A stretch of DNA of 8,175 nt from Clostridia bacterium (GCA_017648425.1 JAGCJD010000221.1:1-8175), one strand, 5' to 3'. Counted from the stretch's first letter, positions 1 through 5,812 are shown. The notes: generated by a model from the sequence alone, not told the origin. Numbers and translations: made by a program.

Positions 1-55
1 AGAGCGCGTGCACAAAAAGATAGCAATTTTTTATTATTGCGCAGGCTCCTTCCGT
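1..55. other. Left-edge sequence, no gene assigned
   Basis: Two forward frames are open from the left edge (to a stop at 94-96 in one and 125-127 in another), but both run into palindromic repeats and neither translates into anything recognisable. It could be the 3' end of a truncated upstream gene or plain intergenic DNA. A short GCAAT/ATTGC inverted pair (23-27 and 36-40) flanks a T-rich loop. Nothing firmer can be said. Confidence 0.3.
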
Positions 56-91
56 CTTGCTTCGCAAGCCACCTCCCTCTCGGAGGGAGGC
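56..91. repeat. Twin-hairpin intergenic repeat
   Basis: Two adjacent perfect hairpins: CTTGC-TTC-GCAAG at 56-68 and an 8-bp stem CCTCCCTC/GAGGGAGG with a 3-nt loop at 72-90. No U-tract follows on the plus strand, so a simple terminator is unlikely. From memory, many Clostridia carry dispersed intergenic repeats built this way, with a small GC hairpin next to a CTCCC/GGGAG hairpin. Assignment to such a family is inference, since only one copy lies in this window. Confidence 0.55.
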
Positions 92-139
92 AATAGTACA
101 GCGAACAAATTAAACCCAAACAGCAAATAAAATTTCTGC

Positions 140-171
140 AAGTTTTTTGCCAAGCTTTTTTTCAAAAAAGC
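140..171 (+). repeat. Palindromic repeat, copy A
   Basis: A conserved lead AAGTTTTTTG (140-149) is followed by a hairpin with arms GCTTTTTT (154-161) and AAAAAAGC (164-171). It lies head-to-tail with copy B (start-to-start 35 nt) and shares its lead with copies B and C, while the closing stem bases differ. Confidence 0.75.
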
Positions 172-174
172 GGG

Positions 175-210
175 AAGTTTTTTGGCATACCTTTTTTTCA
201 AAAAGGTATG
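175..210 (+). repeat. Palindromic repeat, copy B
   Basis: The lead AAGTTTTTTGG (175-185) is followed by an 11-bp perfect stem, CATACCTTTTT (186-196) with AAAAAGGTATG (200-210), around a 3-nt loop. The element ends one base before the mazG ribosome binding site (AGAAAGGA, 211-218), so if transcribed it would form a hairpin directly upstream of the mazG translation start. Confidence 0.8.
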
Positions 211-226
211 AGAAAGGATATGGAAA

Positions 227-1039
227 ATGACGGATAGAGAAAAGATACAAATGCTTCTTGACAAGGAGAGGTACAGCTTTGAGGACCTTGTAGCAGTAGT
301 TGAGGTGTTGCGCTCGGAGGTAGGCTGTCCGTGGGACAGAGAGCAGGACCACAAGTCAATAAGAAAGGATTTTATTGAAGAAACATACGAGGTTATCGAG
401 GCGATAGACACGGAGGATCCCGAGCTGCTTCGCGAGGAGCTGGGCGATGTAATGCTTCAAGTGGTATTCCACGCGCAGATAGAGAACGAGAAGGGCGTGT
501 TTTGCATAGACGATGTATCAAACGACATATGCGCAAAGCTTATCCACCGCCACCCCCATGTGTTTGGCGACACGGTGGCGAAGACGAGCGATGCCGTGCT
601 TTCAAATTGGGAGAAGATAAAGAGCGACGAGAAGAAAAGAATTACAGTCCCCGACAAGCTCAGGGCTATACCGCCAATGCTTCCTGCCCTTATGAGAGCG
701 GAAAAGGTGGGCAAAAAAGCATCATGCTTTGATTTTGCCGATAGAGAAGCGGTAATGGAGAAGCTGTGCGAGGAGCTGTGTGAGCTTCAAGAAGCGATAG
801 AGGTTGGAGAGCAGAGGAACATAGAGGAAGAAATGGGCGATCTGCTTTTAACGGTCACATCGCTTTGCCGAAAGCTTGGAATAGAGTCAGAGGTGGCGCT
901 TTCACGGGCAACAAACAAGTTCATAGACCGCTTTGAGGCGGTTGAAAACGAGGTCATAGACGAGGGAAAAAGCATAAATGATATGTCAATGACCGAGCTT
1001 GATGCCATTTGGGATAAAATTAAACATAAAAATGTGTAA
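227..1039 (+). CDS. mazG: MazG nucleoside triphosphate pyrophosphohydrolase
   Basis: A 270-aa cytosolic enzyme of the all-alpha NTP pyrophosphohydrolase family, which hydrolyses (d)NTPs to NMP and pyrophosphate and cleans the nucleotide pool. Length matches the two-domain form (about 260 aa in E. coli). The first domain shows the CPWD signature (34-37), the metal-binding EExxE (51-55), EELGD (70-74) and the KLIHRHPHVFG block (104-114). The second repeats the pattern with EExxE (182-186) and EEMGD (201-205), followed by ATNKFIDRF (228-236). AGAAAGGA at 211-218 sits 8 nt before the ATG and fixes the start. No terminator follows, so transcripts may run into hup. In Bacillus the homologue (yabN) lies next to yabO/rqcP; here hup lies between them, an order I recall from other Clostridia. 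No promoter is clear, since the leader is filled by repeats. Family call is secure; the preferred substrate is not. Confidence 0.97.
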   Translation: MTDREKIQMLLDKERYSFEDLVAVVEVLRSEVGCPWDREQDHKSIRKDFIEETYEVIEAIDTEDPELLREELGDVMLQVVFHAQIENEKGVFCIDDVSNDICAKLIHRHPHVFGDTVAKTSDAVLSNWEKIKSDEKKRITVPDKLRAIPPMLPALMRAEKVGKKASCFDFADREAVMEKLCEELCELQEAIEVGEQRNIEEEMGDLLLTVTSLCRKLGIESEVALSRATNKFIDRFEAVENEVIDEGKSINDMSMTELDAIWDKIKHKNV

Positions 1040-1074
1040 AAAAACAAAAAAATTAGAAAAAAAAAAGAAAAAGC
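1040..1074 (+). promoter_or_regulatory. A-rich tract upstream of the hup promoter
   Basis: Almost pure adenine from the mazG stop to a few bases before the hup -35 box. The position fits an UP-element-like or bent-DNA activating region for a strongly expressed gene. That role is inferred from composition and place only. Confidence 0.45.
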
Positions 1075-1076
1075 TC

Positions 1077-1105
1077 TTGTCATTACAACAGAAGTATGAT
1101 CTAAT
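1077..1105 (+). promoter_or_regulatory. hup promoter (sigma-A type, extended -10)
   Basis: The -35 box TTGTCA (1077-1082, 5 of 6 to TTGACA), a 17-nt spacer and the -10 box TCTAAT (1100-1105, 5 of 6) preceded by TGA (1097-1099), which gives the extended -10 motif TGn. Start of transcription is expected near 1112, giving a leader of about 58 nt. Confidence 0.75.
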
Positions 1106-1118
1106 CATTGTATAAACT

Positions 1119-1140
1119 TATGAGAAAGAGAATTCTCATA
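1119..1140 (+). promoter_or_regulatory. Inverted repeat in the hup leader
   Basis: Arms TATGAGAA (1119-1126) and TTCTCATA (1133-1140) pair perfectly around 6 nt. An alternative perfect 10-bp palindrome, GAGAATTCTC, is nested at 1128-1137. It lies just after the predicted transcription start, so it may be an operator or a 5' mRNA stem-loop. The palindrome is observed; the role is inferred. Confidence 0.55.
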
Positions 1141-1169
1141 TAAAATACAATAAGGAAGGTAAAAACGAA

Positions 1170-1442
1170 ATGAACAAGACACAGCTCGTAGACGCAGTTG
1201 CTGCAAAGGCAGGCATTAAGAAGAAGGAGGCTGAGGCAGCAGTAAACGCTATGACCGAGGCTATCGCAGAGGCACTCAAAGCAGGAGATAAGGTTCAGCT
1301 TATCGGCTTTGGAACATTCGATGTAAAGAAGACCGCTGCAAGAGAGGGACGCAACCCCAGAACCGGCGAGACCATCAAGATAGCTGCTGCAAAGAGACCC
1401 GTATTCTCCGCAGGCGCTGCTCTTAAGAATTCCGTAAACTAA
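1170..1442 (+). CDS. hup: HU family DNA-binding protein
   Basis: A 90-aa histone-like protein, the standard HU length, that binds and bends DNA as a dimer and compacts the nucleoid. It begins MNKTQLVDAVA and shows the two-helix dimerisation body (about 3-38), the GFGTF turn (46-50), the basic beta-arm with RNPRTGE (61-67) whose Pro63 intercalates at DNA kinks, and the closing helix KRPVFSAGAALKNSVN (75-90). AAGGAAGG at 1152-1159 lies 10 nt before the ATG. Codon choice is less ATA- and AGA-heavy than in neighbouring genes, as expected for high expression. It has its own strong promoter, A-tract and leader palindrome upstream and a terminator downstream, so it can be expressed apart from mazG and rqcP. 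The assignment is near certain; HU is favoured over IHF by the single-gene context and N-terminus. Confidence 0.98.
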   Translation: MNKTQLVDAVAAKAGIKKKEAEAAVNAMTEAIAEALKAGDKVQLIGFGTFDVKKTAAREGRNPRTGETIKIAAAKRPVFSAGAALKNSVN

Positions 1443-1456
1443 TAAAATAAAGATAT

Positions 1457-1490
1457 ATCGGGTGACGGAAAGCAGTCGCCCGATTTTCTT
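1457..1490 (+). terminator. Rho-independent terminator after hup
   Basis: A 10-bp stem ATCGGGTGAC (1457-1466) with GTCGCCCGAT (1475-1484), including one G-U pair and an 8-nt loop, runs into TTTTCTT (1484-1490). It starts 14 nt after the hup stop codon. Confidence 0.9.
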
Positions 1491-1522
1491 GCTCATTGAG
1501 TAGGAAAGAACAGAGGTAGGTA

Positions 1523-1768
1523 ATGAGGCTTGATAAATATTTAAAGGTGTCGAGAATAATCAAAAGACGAACAGTTGCAAATGACGCGTGTGACGCGGAG
1601 CATGTTTCTGTGAACGGCAGACGCGCAAAGGCATCGTATGATGTCAAAGAGGGAGATGTCTTGGAGATAACATTCGGACAGAGAACGCTAAAAATACGAG
1701 TGGTGGCGGTAAAGGAAACGGTTGGCAAGGCAGATGCCTCGTCGATGTATGAGATAATCGAGGAATAA
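1523..1768 (+). CDS. rqcP: RqcP/YabO S4-domain ribosome quality control factor
   Basis: An 81-aa protein that is one S4 RNA-binding domain. It opens MRLDKYLKVSRIIKRRTVAN, closely matching Bacillus YabO/RqcP as I recall it, including Arg2, the Arg15-Arg16 pair, the VSVNGRRAKASYDVKEGD core (28-45) and the MYEIIEE tail. In Bacillus RqcP binds the obstructed 50S subunit with RqcH and tRNA-Ala and supports C-terminal alanine tailing of stalled chains. AGAGG (1512-1516) lies 6 nt before the ATG. Its place after mazG and hup is typical, but the usual followers yabP, yabQ and divIC are absent. No promoter is evident in the 32 nt between the hup terminator and the start, so expression may depend on readthrough. 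A tRNA- or rRNA-binding Hsp15-like role is the alternative, but sequence and context favour RqcP. Confidence 0.92.
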   Translation: MRLDKYLKVSRIIKRRTVANDACDAEHVSVNGRRAKASYDVKEGDVLEITFGQRTLKIRVVAVKETVGKADASSMYEIIEE

Positions 1769-1790
1769 GATAGAGCGACAGGGGCAACCC

Positions 1791-1796
1791 TATAAT
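1791..1796 (+). promoter_or_regulatory. Possible -10 box upstream of the VTT gene
   Basis: A perfect TATAAT sits 36 nt before the start codon of the membrane protein gene, but no good -35 box lies 16-18 nt upstream and there is no TGn extension. It may be chance in A/T-rich DNA; otherwise the gene is co-transcribed with rqcP. Confidence 0.3.
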
Positions 1797-1832
1797 AGCA
1801 ATAGCAAACAAAGGAGAAAGGAGGAGCGAGAA

Positions 1833-2585
1833 ATGGGAAAACGCAGGGAACGAGTAAAGCATTTGCTTGAGGACAAGCCCATAGCGGAAGTAAAAGTATA
1901 TACAAAGCGGCGAGCAGCGGTAATATTGTCCATTATATCAATTACATTGTGTATACTTACAGTTCTGGGCGTTATATTTTTGAAAGCTCGCTTTTCCGAC
2001 ACAGATGCCATAAGAGAATGGGTGAGCGAGAATTATTGGATTGGAATGCTTTTCATGACGCTCGTATGCGCATTTCAGGTGGTGATAGCGTTTATACCGG
2101 GAGAGCTTGTAGAGATAGCGGTAGGATACGCATACGGCGGTTGGGTAGGCGCGGCAATATGTATTGTGGGAGCGAGCCTCGGAAGCATGGTGGCAATATT
2201 GCTTGCCCGCAGGTTCGGCTTGCGGCTGGTGAGATCACTTTACCCGAGCGAGAAGATAGAGAGCTTGCCGATAATAAACAACCCGAGGAAAAGAAACATA
2301 ACAACATTTTTCTTATTTTTGATACCGGGAACGCCAAAGGATCTGCTGACATATGTAATAGGAATGACGAGCATGAGCATTCCGCTGTATTTGCTATTGA
2401 CGACAGCGGCGAGAGTGCCGTCAATAATAATGTCAACGCTTGGTGGGGGAGCGCTCGGAGATAATAAGCTGATACACGCCGTGGTGATATTCATAATAGC
2501 GGCGGCGGTAAGCGGAAGCGGATACCTTTTGTATCTTTGGATAAAGAAGCGTGGAATTAAAAAAAGCAAGGAAGAAAACAAATAA
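1833..2585 (+). CDS. VTT (DedA/TVP38/TMEM64) family membrane protein
   Basis: A 250-aa integral membrane protein of the VTT/SNARE-associated Pfam family, whose members act as or are linked to lipid scramblases and carriers. A basic cytoplasmic head (1-27) leads to a first membrane span (about 28-50), a second (71-88), the re-entrant block FIPGELVEIAVGYAYGGW (87-104), a span at 105-125, the RRFG basic boundary (126-129), the second signature FLFLIPGTPKDLLTYVIG (160-177), a helix at about 183-201 with Arg194 and Pro196, and a last span (215-236) before a Lys/Glu-rich tail. The IPG...E and PGTP..L motifs are the re-entrant loops typical of the family. AAAGGAGG at 1817-1824, 8 nt from the ATG, marks the start. 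It lies 64 nt after rqcP and ends at its own terminator. The substrate cannot be told from sequence; it is more TVP38-like than classical DedA. Confidence 0.9.
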   Translation: MGKRRERVKHLLEDKPIAEVKVYTKRRAAVILSIISITLCILTVLGVIFLKARFSDTDAIREWVSENYWIGMLFMTLVCAFQVVIAFIPGELVEIAVGYAYGGWVGAAICIVGASLGSMVAILLARRFGLRLVRSLYPSEKIESLPIINNPRKRNITTFFLFLIPGTPKDLLTYVIGMTSMSIPLYLLLTTAARVPSIIMSTLGGGALGDNKLIHAVVIFIIAAAVSGSGYLLYLWIKKRGIKKSKEENK

Positions 2586-2612
2586 AGCGCGAAAGCAAGG
2601 CGACCGAAGGGA

Positions 2613-2637
2613 CGCAAATAGCATTTGCGCTTTTTTT
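2613..2637 (+). terminator. Rho-independent terminator after the VTT gene
   Basis: A 7-bp stem CGCAAAT (2613-2619) with ATTTGCG (2623-2629), loop AGC, is followed by C and seven T. An outer pairing of AAAGCGC (2584-2590) with GCGCTTT (2627-2633) could form instead. There is no U-tract on the other strand, so plsY does not obviously share it. Confidence 0.8.
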
Positions 2638-2658
2638 GTTTGCGAGAGAGCGGGGGAG

Positions 2659-3270
2659 CTATCTTTTTAAGATATATTTGCCAATAAAGGCGCGGAATTT
2701 TGTTTCCTCGCCTCTTTGGATACGCCTGAGATTTTCGGTATGCTTAATCAAGACGCTTGCGCTGCAAGCGGCAAGAATAAAGAACACGGCGAGGCTTTTG
2801 AATTTAACAAAGGAGAGAAAAGGGAACAGGACGGCGGCAGAAATTGCAACTACACAGCCGTAATTGAATATCAGGGCAAGGAAAAGAGAGGCGACAAGCA
2901 GTACAAGGAATAGCGAGGGGCTTACCCACAGCGCCAATCCGCCATAGCAGGCGAGCCCCTTTCCGCCCTTGAAGCCAAGGTAAAAGGGATAATTGTGCCC
3001 GAGAACGCAGGCGCTGCCTGCGACAATCCCCGCAAGGGGAAGGTCTATGGACAAACGCGAGCAGATATGAGCGGCAAAAAACGCCTTGAAGATATCAAAC
3101 AGCATAACGAGCGCCCCCAAGCCTCTGCCGAGATGGATAAATGAGTTGCTTGCGCCAAGATTTTTAGTTCCGCCGCCACGCAGCTCAATGCCCATTATTT
3201 TTCCCAAAATATACGAGGGGCTAATACACCCGAGCAGATAACCTATCAAGATGCAGAGAAAATAATACAT
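2659..3270 (-). CDS. plsY: PlsY glycerol-3-phosphate acyltransferase
   Basis: A 203-aa membrane enzyme that uses acyl-phosphate made by PlsX to acylate the sn-1 position of glycerol-3-phosphate, the first committed step of phospholipid synthesis. It begins MYYFLCILIGYLLGCISPSY. The first catalytic motif is present in a divergent form, GTKNLGASN (34-42), where GSGNxGATN is usual. The second is canonical: GHNYPFYLGFKGGKGLA (91-107), the phosphate-binding loop. The third is TENLRRIQRGEE (178-189). Hydrophobic spans fall at about 3-20, 48-68, 78-92, 108-135, 138-155 and 158-175. The frame stays open upstream, but GGAGGT (minus strand, 3277-3282) lies 6 nt before this ATG and the length fits the family, so this start is chosen. 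The gene is monocistronic, divergent from zapA and convergent with the VTT gene. A paralogue with altered specificity is possible because of motif one. Confidence 0.92.
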   Translation of the reverse strand: MYYFLCILIGYLLGCISPSYILGKIMGIELRGGGTKNLGASNSFIHLGRGLGALVMLFDIFKAFFAAHICSRLSIDLPLAGIVAGSACVLGHNYPFYLGFKGGKGLACYGGLALWVSPSLFLVLLVASLFLALIFNYGCVVAISAAVLFPFLSFVKFKSLAVFFILAACSASVLIKHTENLRRIQRGEETKFRAFIGKYILKR

Positions 3271-3276
3271 ATAACC

Positions 3277-3282
3277 ACCTCC
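3277..3282 (-). promoter_or_regulatory. plsY ribosome binding site
   Basis: GGAGGT on the minus strand, 6 nt before the ATG at 3270-3268. It decides the start against longer in-frame readings that reach 3447 and would overlap zapA. Confidence 0.85.
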
Positions 3283-3294
3283 GGAAAAGCAAAT

Positions 3295-3310
3295 TTGGCG
3301 AACGCGCCAA
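3295..3310. promoter_or_regulatory. Palindrome at the predicted plsY transcription start
   Basis: TTGGCG (3295-3300) and CGCCAA (3305-3310) form a perfect dyad around AACG. With the plsY -10 box at 3317-3322, transcription would start close to 3310, so the dyad covers the first transcribed bases: a standard repressor-operator position, or a stem-loop at the very 5' end of the mRNA. The binding protein is unknown. Confidence 0.55.
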
Positions 3311-3316
3311 GAAGAT

Positions 3317-3322
3317 ATTATA
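3317..3322 (-). promoter_or_regulatory. plsY -10 box
   Basis: A perfect TATAAT on the minus strand, 46 nt before the plsY start codon. The region 16-18 nt upstream is C/T-rich and does not resemble TTGACA, so the promoter may be weak or activator-dependent. Confidence 0.55.
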
Positions 3323-3372
3323 CTGATTTTTCCCGCAAAGGGGAGAATTATGTAAATTTTTTTTAAAACCCC

Positions 3373-3401
3373 TTTAAAAACCTTTGAGAATGTATTATAA
3401 T
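3373..3401 (+). promoter_or_regulatory. zapA-U32 operon promoter
   Basis: The -35 box TTTAAA (3373-3378, 4 of 6), a 17-nt spacer and a perfect -10 box TATAAT (3396-3401). Transcription should start near 3408, leaving a leader of roughly 23 nt with GGAGGT at 3420-3425. Confidence 0.7.
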
Positions 3402-3430
3402 ATAGGAAAAGAAAATCTCGGAGGTACAAA

Positions 3431-3754
3431 ATGAAGCAAAAGTACACGATAAGAATAGCCGATATTGAAATGAATGTAATAACCGAGGAGTCGCCCGAGG
3501 CAGTTGAGGCGCTCGTTGGAATAGTTGACAGAAAGGTCAGAGAGATACAAGGGGCAAGCCGTAACTGCTCAAAGAGCGAGGCGGCGCTTTTGTGCGCTCT
3601 TGACTACTGCTCGGAGAGAATAAAGGCGCAGAGGAAAATAAAGACGCTTGAATCAAAGCTCGCGCTTGCCGAAACGACAGTCGAGGAGCTTGAAATAGAG
3701 AACGAGGAGCTGAGAAAGCATATTCCCAACACGGGAATGGGCGGTCTTATCTGA
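3431..3754 (+). CDS. zapA: Cell division protein ZapA
   Basis: A 107-aa cytosolic protein that bundles FtsZ protofilaments and stabilises the Z-ring. The N-terminal beta-strand region KYTIRIADIEMNVITEESPE (4-23) is followed by the helix with VDRKVREI (32-39), the SKSEAALLCALDYCSER stretch (47-63), and a long coiled coil (about 64-97) rich in Lys, Leu and Glu, ending IPNTGMGGLI. GGAGGT at 3420-3425 lies 5 nt before the ATG. Length agrees with Gram-positive ZapA (about 85-110 aa). Its stop codon is only 2 nt from the U32 gene, making a two-gene operon; zapA followed by a U32 gene is an order I recall from Clostridia. A generic coiled-coil protein is the alternative, but head sequence and context support ZapA. 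Confidence 0.88.
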   Translation: MKQKYTIRIADIEMNVITEESPEAVEALVGIVDRKVREIQGASRNCSKSEAALLCALDYCSERIKAQRKIKTLESKLALAETTVEELEIENEELRKHIPNTGMGGLI

Positions 3755-3756
3755 GT

Positions 3757-5811
3757 ATGAGCGCTAAAAACCGCATAGCGGAAAGCATAAGACGCGCAGA
3801 GCGTCTGCCCGAGCTTCTGTCGCCCGCAGGCTCACCGCTTGCATTGGAGGCGGCGATAGACGGCGGCGCTGACGCCGTATATCTGGGCGGAAGAGCGTTC
3901 AACGCAAGAATTAACGCAAAAAATTTCACCGACGAGGAGTTGAAGCGAGGCATTGAACTTGCCCATTCCTACGGAGTAAAAATATATTTAGCCGCCAACA
4001 CTCTTGTTTACGACAGAGAGCTTGACGGCTTTTTGCGGTCTGCCGAGTACGCGTACAAGTGCGGCGCTGAGGCGTTGATAGTCGCCGATTTGGGCGCGGC
4101 AAGCGAGGTCGCAAAGCGTATTCCAATAGAGCTTCACGCAAGCACACAGTGCTCCTGTCATTCGCTTTTGGGGGCAGAGGCGCTTGAAAAAATAGGATTT
4201 TCACGCGTGGTGTGCGCAAGAGAGATGTCGGCGGAGAACATAAAGAGAGTTGTTGATAATTCTCCCCTTGAAGTCGAGGTGTTCGTTCACGGAGCGCTGT
4301 GCGTCTGCCATTCGGGACAGTGCCTTTTCTCGTCACTGGTGGGAGGAAGAAGCGGCAACCGAGGCGAGTGCGCTCAGCCCTGCCGATTGCCGTTTGTAGG
4401 TCGTGGTAAAGGGAACGAATATCCGCTTTCTCTCAAAGACCTGACGCTCGCAGAGCATATAGGAGAGCTTTGCAATTTGGGCGTTGCTTCCTTGAAGATA
4501 GAGGGGCGCATGAAGTCCCCCGAATATGTAAGAGAGGTCACTGCCACTTGGAGAAAACTGCTCGACGAGCGCAGAAACGCAAGTAAAAGCGAGGTTCGCG
4601 AGCTTGAGGGCGTGTTCTCACGCGATGGATTTACGGACGCTTATTTTGTAAGCAAAATAGGGAACGGAATGCTCGGAGTGCGCTCTGAGGCTCAAAAGAA
4701 AGCTACAAGAGAACTTGCCCCATTTAACGGAATTGAAAGAAAAATAAGCGTTGAGGCAAGCGTAAGCGTAAGGCGCGACTGCCCTATGACGCTTACGCTT
4801 ACGAGGAATGACACGGGCGAGAGCGTGTGTGTAACAGGCGACGAGCCACTTATTGCGCGAACCGCGCCGACTGACGAGCAAGGCGTGATAAGAAGCATAA
4901 GTAAGCTCGGAGATACGCCGTTTGTTTTGACGCGCGTTCTCGTAACGCTTGACGAGGGGCTCATGGTGCCCGTTTCAGCGCTGAATTCGCTGAGAAGACG
5001 AGCAGTCGAGGAGCTTTGCGCAAGCAGACGATTTACGGCTGAGCCAATAAAAGACGCGGAAAAATCCACGCCAAAAAACAGACGGAAAGCAAGACGAACA
5101 GCGGTGTTTTATAACCCCACGGAGATACCCGAGAGCGCGTTCGATTATTTTGATTTGATATACACACCGCTTGAAAAATATGACGGAGCGACCAATGGAG
5201 TTATGCTTCCGCCTGTTGTTCTTGACAGCGAGAGCGAGGAGATAAGACGAATGCTCGCAAGAGCCGTGGAGCTGGGAGCAACGGACGCCCTTGTGTCGAA
5301 TGCAGGGCAGATAGAGATTTCAAGAGAGGCGGGACTTACCGTTCACGGCAATATAGGTCTTAATGTGACAAATACGCAAGCAGCGGCACTTTACGAGGGG
5401 GCTGGAATTGAGGAAATAATGCTCTCGCCTGAGCTTACAATGCCGCAAATGCGTGATATAGGCGGGGCGACATTAGCCGTTGTTTACGGCAGAATACCGC
5501 TTATGGTAACGGAAAAATGCGTTGGTAAAGAGATAGGAGATTGCAATAAATGCGAGAGCGGACGCCTGATGCTTACGGACAGACGAGGCGTGAGCTTTCC
5601 AGTGCTTCGCGCGTGGAAGCATAGAAGCCTTGTGTTCAATTCAGTGCCGATATATATGGCGGATAGAACGGCAGAGCTTGACAGAGCGGGGCTCTCCATG
5701 CGGCATTTTATATTCAGCACAGAAACGCGCCAGGAAGCGGACGGAATTATACAGGCGTATAAAAAGCGAACGCCCCCCAAGGACGCCACAAAAATCAAAA
5801 GAATAAAATAA
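3757..5811 (+). CDS. U32-family protein, long RlhA-like form (probable RNA hydroxylase)
   Basis: A 684-aa protein annotated by family as peptidase U32. An N-terminal TIM-barrel-like part (17-250) has ELLSPAGS (19-26), GADAVYLGGRAFNAR (37-51), HASTQCSCHS (127-136) and the U32 signature EVFVHGALCVCHSGQC (174-189), then SGNRGECAQPCR (199-210). Cysteines 182, 184, 189, 205 and 209 are candidates for an Fe-S cluster. A middle region (about 310-430) resembles DUF3656, and the C-terminal part carries VTEKCVG...CNKC (584-599) and LTDRRGVSFPV (606-616). E. coli RlhA, of similar length and build, is needed for 5-hydroxycytidine at 23S rRNA position 2501; shorter relatives (TrhP, YrrN/O) act on tRNA U34. 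I infer an RNA-hydroxylation role; the target is uncertain and a true protease is less likely. The ribosome binding site is weak, suggesting coupling to zapA translation. A 12-bp terminator follows directly. Confidence 0.93.
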   Translation: MSAKNRIAESIRRAERLPELLSPAGSPLALEAAIDGGADAVYLGGRAFNARINAKNFTDEELKRGIELAHSYGVKIYLAANTLVYDRELDGFLRSAEYAYKCGAEALIVADLGAASEVAKRIPIELHASTQCSCHSLLGAEALEKIGFSRVVCAREMSAENIKRVVDNSPLEVEVFVHGALCVCHSGQCLFSSLVGGRSGNRGECAQPCRLPFVGRGKGNEYPLSLKDLTLAEHIGELCNLGVASLKIEGRMKSPEYVREVTATWRKLLDERRNASKSEVRELEGVFSRDGFTDAYFVSKIGNGMLGVRSEAQKKATRELAPFNGIERKISVEASVSVRRDCPMTLTLTRNDTGESVCVTGDEPLIARTAPTDEQGVIRSISKLGDTPFVLTRVLVTLDEGLMVPVSALNSLRRRAVEELCASRRFTAEPIKDAEKSTPKNRRKARRTAVFYNPTEIPESAFDYFDLIYTPLEKYDGATNGVMLPPVVLDSESEEIRRMLARAVELGATDALVSNAGQIEISREAGLTVHGNIGLNVTNTQAAALYEGAGIEEIMLSPELTMPQMRDIGGATLAVVYGRIPLMVTEKCVGKEIGDCNKCESGRLMLTDRRGVSFPVLRAWKHRSLVFNSVPIYMADRTAELDRAGLSMRHFIFSTETRQEADGIIQAYKKRTPPKDATKIKRIK

Positions 5812-5812
5812 C

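Noticed and set aside
1..226. Promoter for mazG
   Set aside because: A weak TAAAAT at 128-133 has no matching -35 box, and the region is dominated by repeats; no promoter can be supported.
34..411. Minus-strand open frame of 125 codons over the 5' part of mazG
   Set aside because: It is antisense to conserved mazG codons and its remainder is repeat sequence; the product is low-complexity and has no supported start.
1949..2464. Plus-strand open frame of 171 codons inside the VTT gene
   Set aside because: Out-of-frame shadow of a clear membrane protein; its product is Arg/Gly-rich with no recognisable feature.
2651..2700. Terminator for plsY on the minus strand
   Set aside because: The only nearby hairpin (2613-2629) has no T-run on its minus-strand 3' side; it serves the plus strand.
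3271..3447. Longer N-terminus for PlsY reaching back to 3447
   Set aside because: It would overlap the zapA start and its promoter, and the GGAGGT at 3277-3282 points to the ATG at 3270. The family does not have such an extension.
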